Shown here in pieces: positions 6,980 to 13,459 of a stretch of 18,141 nt of DNA; position 1 is the stretch's first letter, and every line of letters starts with the position of its first letter. The stretch spans positions 1 through 18,141 of the forward strand of contig DJGG01000180.1 of the NCBI GenBank assembly GCA_002432195.1. The letters run 5' to 3'. The translations under genes were made by a program, and so were the position numbers. This DNA is from Desulfobacteraceae bacterium UBA5852. Its GTDB lineage: Bacteria > Desulfobacterota > Desulfobacteria > Desulfobacterales > UBA5852. Below the pieces are notes generated by a model. That model did no database searches. It saw only the letters and a program-made list of their open reading frames with translations, and had not been told where the DNA came from.

Positions 6980-9900
6980 CACCAAACGCGGTTCGGTCCT
7001 CATCGCCGGGGGCGGCATCGGCGGGATGCAGGCGGCCCTCGACCTGGCCGACAGCGGCTTCAAGGTCCACCTGGTGACCCGGGACTCCTCCATCGGCGGC
7101 ACCATGGCCATGCTGGACAAGACCTTCCCCACCGGGGACTGCTCCATGTGCATGATCTCCCCCAAGATGGTGGAGGTGGGGCGCCACCCCAACATCGTGC
7201 TGCACACCCTCGCGGAGGTCACCGGGGTCACGGGGGAGGCGGGGAATTTCGCGGTCACGGTCCACCAGAAGCCCCGCTACGTCATCGCCGAACGCTGCAC
7301 CGGCTGCGGGGCCTGCGAGAAGAAATGCCCCAAGCTGGTGGTCAGCGGGTTCGAGCAGGGCCTGAGCAAGCGCAAGGCCATCTATGCGCTGCTGCCCCAG
7401 GCGGTGCCCAACACCCGGGTCATCGACGCCGACAACTGCCTCTACTTCCAGCGCGGCCGCTGCAAGGCCTGCCAGAAGTTCTGCGAGACCAACGCCATCG
7501 ACTTCGAGGACCAGGGCCGGGACCTGGAATTGGCCGTGGGGGCCGTGATCCTCAGCCCCGGGCTGGCGCGCTACAACCCCACGATCCGCCCGGAGCTGGG
7601 GTTCGGCCGCTGGCCCAACGTGGTCACCTCCATCCAGTTCGAGCGCATCCTCTCGGCCTCGGGGCCCTTCATGGGGGAAATCAAGCGCCCCTCGGACATG
7701 CGCCACCCCCGCAAGATCGCCTGGATCCAGTGCGTGGGCTCGCGCGACCCCCACAAGGCCAACCCCTGGTGCTCCTCGGTCTGCTGCATGTACGCCACCA
7801 AGCAGGCGGTGATCGCCAGGGAGCATGACGGCGCCGTCCAGCCCACGATCTTCTACATGGAGATGCGGGCCTTCGGGAAAGACTTCGACAAGTACGTGGA
7901 CCGGGCCCGCAACCAGTACGGCGTCACCTACCGCCGCACCATGATCTCGGATGTCAAGGAGGAGGCCGGCACGGGCAACCTGGTCCTGCGCTACGCCGCC
8001 GACGACGGCACCCTGGTCAACGAGGTCTTCGACCTGGTGGTGCTCTCCATCGGCTTCCAGCCCCACGCGGACGCCCCGCAGTTCGCCGCCACCTTCGGCA
8101 TCGCGGAAAACCTCCACGGCTTCGCCGCCACGGGCCACTTCACCCCGGTGGAGACCAGCCGCCCAGGGGTCTACGTGACGGGCACCTACCAGGGCCCCAA
8201 GGACATCCCCGAGACCGTGGCCCAGGGCAGCGCCGTGGCCGGCCGCAGCATGGCCCTCCTGGGGGAGGCCCGGGGCACGGAGATCACCACCCCCGAGCTG
8301 CCGCCGGAAGTGGACGTCACCGGCGCGGAGCCCCGCATCGGCGTCTTCGTGTGCCACTGCGGCATCAACATCGCCTCCACCGTGAACGTGAAACAGGTCG
8401 CCGCCGAAATGGGGGCCCAGCCCAACGTGGCCGTTTCCGAGGACCTCATCTACGCCTGCGCGCCGGACGGCCAGGCGAAGATCAAGGCCCTCATCGCGCA
8501 GCACGGCCTCAACCGGGTCGTCGTGGCCTCCTGCACCCCGCGCACCCACGCCCCCCTCTTCCAGGACACCATCCGGGAGGCGGGCCTCAACAAATACCTC
8601 TTCGAGCTGGCCGATATCCGGGAGCAGTGCTCCTGGTGCCACATGGGGCAGAAGGCGGTGGCCACCGCCAAGGCCACGGAAATCGTGCGCATGAACGTGG
8701 CCAAGGCCCGCCTGCTGCAACCCGTCACCACGGATTCCGTGGACGTCACCCCCGCGGCCATGGTGATCGGGGGCGGGGTGGCCGGCATGGTCACCTCCCT
8801 GGCCCTGGCCGACCAGGGCTTCGCGGTGCACCTCGTGGAGCGCGAGGCCCGGCTGGGGGGGCTCGCCGCCGGCGTGCACCGCACCCTGGACGGCAGCGAT
8901 GTCCAGGCCTTCGTCCGGGACAAGATCGCCGCCGTGGGCGCCCATCCCAAAATCACCGTACATTGCCAAGCGGAGGTGGATTCCACGGGGGGCTTCGTGG
9001 GCAACTTCAAGACCACCCTGACCGACGGGGCCGCCTTCGACCACGGGGCCATCGTGGTGGCCACGGGCGGCACGGAATACACGCCCACGGAGTACGGCTA
9101 CGGGGAGGACCCCCGGGTGATCACCCAGCGGGAGCTCGAGAAGCGCCTGGCCGCGGGCCTGGACCCCGCCCGCACCCATTTCCTGATGATCCAGTGCGTG
9201 GGTTCCCGGGAGGAACCCGCCAATTACTGCTCCCGCGTCTGCTGCCAGGACGCCATCAAGAACGCCATCGCCATCAAGGAGAAGGCGCCCAATGCCCAGG
9301 TGACCATCCTCTACCGCGACATCCGCACCTACGGCCTGCGGGAGGACTACTACCGCCGGGCCCGGGAGCTGGGGGTGCTCTTCCTGCACTTCGAGCCCGA
9401 GCGCAAGCCCCAGGTGGCCCCCGACGGCGAGCGCATGCGCGTGACGGCCTTCGACACCGTCCTGGGGCGCGAGGTGGAATTCTTCCCCAACCTCGTGGTG
9501 CTCTCCACGGGCCTGCGGCCCCACCCGGCCAGCGAGAAGATCGGCCGCCAGTACAAGCTCACGCGCAACGCCGACGGATACTTCCTGGAGGCCCACGTGA
9601 AGTTGCGGCCGGTGGATTTCCCCAGCGAGGGCCTTTACGTGGCCGGGCTGGCCCACGCCCCCAAGAACCTCGACGAGACCGTGAGCCAGGCCCTGGCGGC
9701 CGCCGGGCGCGCCGGGGTGCTGCTCTCCCACGACAAGCTGGGGGTCTCGGGAATCATTTCGAAGCACAACCGGGACATCTGCATGTCCTGCCTGGCCTGC
9801 TTCCGGGTGTGCCCCTTCGGCTCGCCCTTCATCGACGAGGACGGCAAGGTCAGCCACAACGAGGTCATCTGCACCGGCTGCGGCATCTGCGCCGGGATCT

Positions 9901-9986
9901 GCCCGGCCAAGGCCTTCCAGGTCAACTGCTTCCGGGACGACCAGATCCACGCCATGATCGACGCGGCCACGGAGAACATCGCCTGA
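6960..9986 (+). CDS. hdrA: Double-module HdrA, flavin bifurcation subunit
   Basis: FAD and iron-sulfur hub that would split or merge electron pairs between HdrBC, MvhD and ferredoxin-like partners. The 1008 residues contain two HdrA-like halves. Module one has an FAD dinucleotide fold GGGIGGMQAAL (17-27), four cysteines C113/116/119/123 and further C160/168/171/175. Module two has VFVCHCG (462-468), a second fold VIGGGVAGM (602-610), QCVGSR with C746, C757 and C761-762, and two C-terminal [4Fe-4S] ferredoxins C941/944/947/951 and C971/974/977/981. Methanogen HdrA is about 650 residues, so this is an enlarged fused form like those in several bacteria. Some relatives carry selenocysteine in this protein; here only cysteines are seen. 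ATG 6960 follows a GAAGGAG. Confidence 0.95.
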   Translation: MNTTQTSTKRGSVLIAGGGIGGMQAALDLADSGFKVHLVTRDSSIGGTMAMLDKTFPTGDCSMCMISPKMVEVGRHPNIVLHTLAEVTGVTGEAGNFAVTVHQKPRYVIAERCTGCGACEKKCPKLVVSGFEQGLSKRKAIYALLPQAVPNTRVIDADNCLYFQRGRCKACQKFCETNAIDFEDQGRDLELAVGAVILSPGLARYNPTIRPELGFGRWPNVVTSIQFERILSASGPFMGEIKRPSDMRHPRKIAWIQCVGSRDPHKANPWCSSVCCMYATKQAVIAREHDGAVQPTIFYMEMRAFGKDFDKYVDRARNQYGVTYRRTMISDVKEEAGTGNLVLRYAADDGTLVNEVFDLVVLSIGFQPHADAPQFAATFGIAENLHGFAATGHFTPVETSRPGVYVTGTYQGPKDIPETVAQGSAVAGRSMALLGEARGTEITTPELPPEVDVTGAEPRIGVFVCHCGINIASTVNVKQVAAEMGAQPNVAVSEDLIYACAPDGQAKIKALIAQHGLNRVVVASCTPRTHAPLFQDTIREAGLNKYLFELADIREQCSWCHMGQKAVATAKATEIVRMNVAKARLLQPVTTDSVDVTPAAMVIGGGVAGMVTSLALADQGFAVHLVEREARLGGLAAGVHRTLDGSDVQAFVRDKIAAVGAHPKITVHCQAEVDSTGGFVGNFKTTLTDGAAFDHGAIVVATGGTEYTPTEYGYGEDPRVITQRELEKRLAAGLDPARTHFLMIQCVGSREEPANYCSRVCCQDAIKNAIAIKEKAPNAQVTILYRDIRTYGLREDYYRRARELGVLFLHFEPERKPQVAPDGERMRVTAFDTVLGREVEFFPNLVVLSTGLRPHPASEKIGRQYKLTRNADGYFLEAHVKLRPVDFPSEGLYVAGLAHAPKNLDETVSQALAAAGRAGVLLSHDKLGVSGIISKHNRDICMSCLACFRVCPFGSPFIDEDGKVSHNEVICTGCGICAGICPAKAFQVNCFRDDQIHAMIDAATENIA

Positions 9987-10026
9987 CCGGCGACGCCAAC
10001 CACCCACTCAAGGGAGACCAACGGAC

Positions 10027-10536
10027 ATGACCGGACAAGCGCACGCGGCCCCCCGGGAAGAGGCGCCCCCCATCGAAGCGCCGCGCGAGATCCCCCCGGA
10101 CTGGGAGCCCAGCATCCTGGCTTTCGCCTGCCACTACTGCGCCTTCGCCGCCGCCGACCTGGCGGGGGTGATGCGGCTCTCCTACGCCCCCAACGTGAAG
10201 ATCATCCGCCTGCCCTGCACCGGCAAGCTGGACCACAGCTACGTGCTGAGGGCCTTCGAAAGGGGGGTGGACGGCCTCTTCGTGGCCGGCTGACTGGAGG
10301 GCCAATGCCATTTCCTGGAAGGAAATGCGAACGCGGCGAAACGGGTCAAATACCTGAAATCCCTTCTGCCCCGGGTCGGCCTCGACCCTGAACGGCTCGA
10401 AATGTTCAACCTTTCGGCCGCTATGGGGCCGCGCTGGGCGGAGATCTGCACCGAGTTCACGGAGAAGGTCCGGGCCCTCGGTCCGTCTCCCATCCGGGTG
10501 GCGCGACAGCAGCACGAAAGGAGAGCGGCACAATGA
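10027..10536 (+). CDS. mvhD: MvhD-type iron-sulfur subunit, selenoprotein read through TGA 10291
   Basis: Small [2Fe-2S] adaptor that passes electrons between HdrA and a hydrogenase, formate dehydrogenase or other partner. The frame meets TGA at codon 89 (10291-10293), in the motif VAG-U-LEGQCHF where MvhD proteins usually have VAGC..G.CHY. Reading on gives a conserved MvhD C-terminus (GNANAAKRVKYLKSLL, LEMFNLSAAMG) and a 169-residue protein, close to family length. Other cluster cysteines are C35, C38, C64 and C94. The true stop TGA 10534-10536 overlaps the metV start as ATGA, as also seen at metV/metF. A perfect hairpin follows the TGA. These points favour selenocysteine over a truncated gene; VhuD of methanococci is a known selenoprotein counterpart. 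The start has an AGGGAG upstream. Confidence 0.9.
10291..10327 (+). promoter_or_regulatory. Candidate SECIS element in mvhD
   Basis: Directly after the in-frame TGA, CATTTCC (10309-10315) and GGAAATG (10321-10327) form a perfect seven-base-pair stem with loop TGGAA, 22 bases from the TGA to the loop. Bacterial SECIS elements have an apical hairpin within about 15-40 bases of the UGA and guanines near the start of the loop, as here. The TGAC context is also shared with the fdhA site in this window. Confidence 0.65.
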
Positions 10537-11198
10537 TTGTCGGCGAACAGAAACCCATCGAGGAGCTCTGGGAGAGCATCAAGGGCCACCAAAAGGTCCT
10601 GGTGTTCGGCTGCAACACCTGCGTGGCCGTCTGCCAGCAGGGGGGCAACAAGGAGGCCGAGATCCTGGCATCGCTCTTGCGCATGAAGGCCACCCAGGAA
10701 GGGGTGGAGATGGAGATCCAGGATTCGGGCATCGAGCGCCAGTGCGAGCACGAATTCTTCGAGAAGGCCGAGGGGCGCATCCAGTGGGCCGATGCCGTGC
10801 TGAGCACGGCCTGCGGCATCGGCGTGCAGTTCATGGCCGAGAAATACGCCAAGCCCGTCTACCCCGGCCTCAACACCACCTTCCTGGGGGCCGTGGAGAA
10901 GCTCGGCCACTACGTGGAGCGCTGCCAGGCCTGCGGCCAGTGCATCCTGGCGGCCACCGGGGGCATCTGCCCCATCGCCCGCTGCGCCAAGCGCCTCCTG
11001 AACGGGCCCTGCGGCGGGTCCACCAAGGGGCATTGCGAGATCAACAAGGACGTGCCCTGCGCCTGGCAGCTCATCGTGGACCGCCTCCAGCAGCTCAACC
11101 TGATGGAGCGCTACGAGGATCTGGCGCCCATCAAAAACTGGTCGACCGACCGCGCCGGGGGACCCCGCAAACTGGTGAGGGAGGACGTGCAGCTATGA
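10533..11198 (+). CDS. metV: Zinc/iron-sulfur protein MetV, partner of methylenetetrahydrofolate reductase
   Basis: MetV binds MetF and carries an iron-sulfur or zinc site linking the flavin of MetF to the Hdr module. The 221-residue product is very cysteine-rich: C27/C30/C34, C71 and C94 in the first half, then C131/C134/C137, C146, C151, C160, C168 and C176 in the RCQACGQC...CPIARC...GPCGG region typical of the MTHFR C-terminal zinc-binding family. Length is normal. The start overlaps the mvhD stop and has an AAGGAG upstream. Its stop overlaps the metF start as ATGA, so mvhD, metV and metF are translationally coupled, consistent with a fixed-stoichiometry complex as described for Moorella MetFV-HdrABC-MvhD. 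Confidence 0.93.
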   Translation: MIVGEQKPIEELWESIKGHQKVLVFGCNTCVAVCQQGGNKEAEILASLLRMKATQEGVEMEIQDSGIERQCEHEFFEKAEGRIQWADAVLSTACGIGVQFMAEKYAKPVYPGLNTTFLGAVEKLGHYVERCQACGQCILAATGGICPIARCAKRLLNGPCGGSTKGHCEINKDVPCAWQLIVDRLQQLNLMERYEDLAPIKNWSTDRAGGPRKLVREDVQL

Positions 11199-12124
11199 GT
11201 GCGAAAACGCCGAGCAGACTGGAAAAAATCCTCCGGGCGGGGCACCTGGCGGTCACCTCCGAGTGCGGCCCGCCGCGGGGCAGCGATCCCAAGGAAATCG
11301 TCCACAAGGCCGAAATGATCAAAAACCACGTGGACGCCATCAACATCACCGACAACCAGACCTCGGTCTGCCGCCTGTGCTCGCTGGCCTCCTGCATCCA
11401 CCTGAAGCAACTGGGGCTGGAGCCCGTGCTGCAGATGGTCACCCGGGACCGGAACCGCATCGCCCTGCAGAGCGACATCCTGGGGGCGGCCTCCTGGGAC
11501 ATCCACAACATCCTCTGCCTCTCCGGCGACCACCAGAGCTTCGGCGACAGCCCCCAGGGCCAGAACGTCCACGACCTGGACTCCCTCCAGCTCCTCCAGA
11601 CCGTGCGCAAGATGCGCGACGAGGGTAAGTTCCTGGGGGGGGACGACATCAAGCGCCCCCCGGCCATGTTCGTGGGGGCCGCGGCCAACCCCTTCGCCGA
11701 CCCCTTCGAAATCCGCGTGCCGCGCCTGGCCAAGAAGGTCAAGGCCGGGGCCGAGTTCATCCAGACCCAGTGCATCTACAACCTGGAGAAGTTCGAACTC
11801 TGGATGCGGCAGCTGGTGGACCGCGGCCTGCACGAGCAGGTCTACATCCTGGCGGGGCTGACCCCCATGAAATCCGCCGGCATGGCCCGCTACATGAAAA
11901 ATCGCGTGCCGGGCATGGACGTGCCGGATGCGGTGGTCAAGCGCCTGGCCGACACCCCCAAGGACAAGCAGGCCGAGGAGGGCATCAAGATCTGCATCGA
12001 GTCCATCCAGCGCCTGAAGGAGGTCAAGGGGGTGGCCGGCTTCCACATCATGGCCATCGAGTGGGAGGAGAAGGTGCCCGGCATCGTGGAAGCCGCCGGC
12101 CTCTACCCGCGGCCGTCCGTTTGA
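11195..12124 (+). CDS. metF: 5,10-methylenetetrahydrofolate reductase, MetFV type
   Basis: Reduces methylene-tetrahydrofolate to methyl-tetrahydrofolate, the last reductive step of the Wood-Ljungdahl methyl branch (or runs it in reverse when acetate is oxidised). The TIM-barrel reductase is 309 residues. TSECGPPRGSD with E23 matches the catalytic glutamate region of MetF. NITDNQ, CLSGDH with the conserved GD, the Gln/Asn strand FIQTQCIYN and the GLTPMKSAGMARYM segment are family hallmarks. ATG 11195 overlaps the metV stop. In this subtype electrons reach the flavin through MetV rather than by direct NADH binding in some species; whether NAD(P)H is used here cannot be told. Sixty-four bases separate it from the frhB-like gene. 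Confidence 0.95.
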   Translation: MSAKTPSRLEKILRAGHLAVTSECGPPRGSDPKEIVHKAEMIKNHVDAINITDNQTSVCRLCSLASCIHLKQLGLEPVLQMVTRDRNRIALQSDILGAASWDIHNILCLSGDHQSFGDSPQGQNVHDLDSLQLLQTVRKMRDEGKFLGGDDIKRPPAMFVGAAANPFADPFEIRVPRLAKKVKAGAEFIQTQCIYNLEKFELWMRQLVDRGLHEQVYILAGLTPMKSAGMARYMKNRVPGMDVPDAVVKRLADTPKDKQAEEGIKICIESIQRLKEVKGVAGFHIMAIEWEEKVPGIVEAAGLYPRPSV

Positions 12125-12188
12125 AACGGCGGCCCGGCCCGTCGCGGCCCGGTCGCCCGAGGGTCAACCGCCGTCGAGGAGAGCGCAC

Positions 12189-13307
12189 ATGAAGACGTTC
12201 CAGAACCTCATCGAAGAAGTCCAGACACCGGGGCTCTGCCACCACTGCGGGGGGTGCGTGACCTTCTGCACGGCCATCAACTACGGGGCCCTGGCCCTGG
12301 ACGAAAAGGGGATCCCCCATTTCAGCGACCGCGCCAAGTGCATCGAGTGCGGCCTGTGCTACAGCATCTGCCCCGAAATCGACGAGCTGCGGGAGGAGAC
12401 CGACAAGGTGGCCGGCTGGGTGCCCCCCATGGGACGCATCCTGGAGACCACCGTGGCCCGGGCCAAGGACCCCGTGATCCGCAACCAGGCCACCGACGGC
12501 GGCGTCGTCACGGCCCTGCTGATCCACCTCTTCGACCGCGGCCACATCGACGGGGCCATCGTCACCCGGCAGACCGGCCCGTTCCAGCGGGCGCCCTGGC
12601 TGGCCACCACGCGCCAGGAGATCTTCGACGCCGCCGGCTTCTACCTGGACAGCTCCGCGGGCATGCACCACTTCGGCCACGATTACTCCACCTACTCGCC
12701 GTCGGTGCAGGAATTCCGCCCCATGCTCCAGAAGGGCCTGCGGCGGGTGGCCATGGTGGGCACCCCCTGCCAGATCAAGGCCGTGCGCAAGATGGAGGCC
12801 CTGGGCATCGTGCCCTCGGATTCCATCCGCTACACCCTGGGCCTCTTCTGTTCGGGCAATTTCCACTTCGGCGAGGACCAGCGCCGGGAACTGGAGCAGA
12901 TGGGCCGGTTCGCCTGGGAAGACGTGCGCAAGGTCAACCTGAAGGACGAGCTCATCCTGGTGCTGAACACCGGCGAACGCCGCACCCTGCCCCTGGAAAA
13001 ACTGGCCGCCTTCAAGCGCTACGCCTGCCACTACTGCAGCGACTACGCCGCCGAATACGCCGATATCAGTTTCGGCGGCATCGGCGCCGACGAGGGTTGG
13101 ACCACGGTGGTCACCCGCACCCCCTTCGGGAGGGCCATCCTGGCCGATGCCCGGGGGCAGAACGTGGAAATCACCGACCCCAAGCAGAAACCCGACCTCC
13201 CCAAGCACCTCCAGGACGTGATCAAGGCGGCCTCGGAGCGCAAGAAGCAGTACGCCCAGAAGATGCACGACGCTCTGGTGGCCTCCGGCGGCAAACCCGC
13301 AGCCTGA
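12189..13307 (+). CDS. FrhB/FdhB-family flavin iron-sulfur oxidoreductase subunit
   Basis: Belongs to the coenzyme F420 hydrogenase/formate dehydrogenase beta-subunit family, whose members carry FAD and [4Fe-4S] clusters and pass electrons between ferredoxin and a soluble carrier or partner enzyme. The 372 residues start with two ferredoxin motifs, C17/C20/C23/C27 and C51/C54/C57/C61, then the FrhB core: QATDGGVVTALL near 99-110, VGTPCQIKAVRKME near 192-205, CSGNFHFGED, a KRYACHYC pair, and SFGGIGADEGWTTV near the end. The start has GAGGAG seven bases upstream. As the last gene of the hdr-met operon, it is probably an additional electron port of the complex. Bacteria with this set often lack F420, so ferredoxin is the likelier partner; this is inference. 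Confidence 0.9.
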   Translation: MKTFQNLIEEVQTPGLCHHCGGCVTFCTAINYGALALDEKGIPHFSDRAKCIECGLCYSICPEIDELREETDKVAGWVPPMGRILETTVARAKDPVIRNQATDGGVVTALLIHLFDRGHIDGAIVTRQTGPFQRAPWLATTRQEIFDAAGFYLDSSAGMHHFGHDYSTYSPSVQEFRPMLQKGLRRVAMVGTPCQIKAVRKMEALGIVPSDSIRYTLGLFCSGNFHFGEDQRRELEQMGRFAWEDVRKVNLKDELILVLNTGERRTLPLEKLAAFKRYACHYCSDYAAEYADISFGGIGADEGWTTVVTRTPFGRAILADARGQNVEITDPKQKPDLPKHLQDVIKAASERKKQYAQKMHDALVASGGKPAA

Positions 13308-13333
13308 AGGCCCCGCCCCCCCATTGCCCTCCG

Positions 13334-13367
13334 GCGGGGGACCCTTGCGGTCCCCCGCTTTTATTTT
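13334..13367 (+). terminator. Intrinsic terminator of the hdr-met operon
   Basis: GCGGGGGACC (13334-13343) and GGTCCCCCGC (13349-13358) form a perfect ten-base-pair stem with a CTTGC loop, followed by TTTTATTTT (13359-13367). It lies 27 bases after the frhB-like stop and is strong on the + strand. No A-rich tract precedes it on +, so it would not stop minus-strand transcripts efficiently. Confidence 0.92.
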
Positions 13368-13459
13368 GGAATGATTTCCCGGTTCGGCCGATACGGTTGG
13401 GCGGGCCAGGGGGTGGGGGGCATAGCGCCATTGCCTCCGGCGCACGACGCCGGGTCGCC

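Noticed and set aside
6921..10007. Very long minus-strand open frame opposite hdrA
   Set aside because: His/Gly/Ala/Val-rich composition without domains; it is a by-product of high third-position GC in the real gene on the + strand.
10027..10293. mvhD as a truncated 88-residue gene or pseudogene
   Set aside because: The same frame stays conserved after the TGA, includes the expected C-terminal MvhD motifs, and stops exactly at the metV start.
13437..13453. Hairpin after the fdhA stop as an intrinsic terminator
   Set aside because: Only six base pairs and no T-run on the minus strand.
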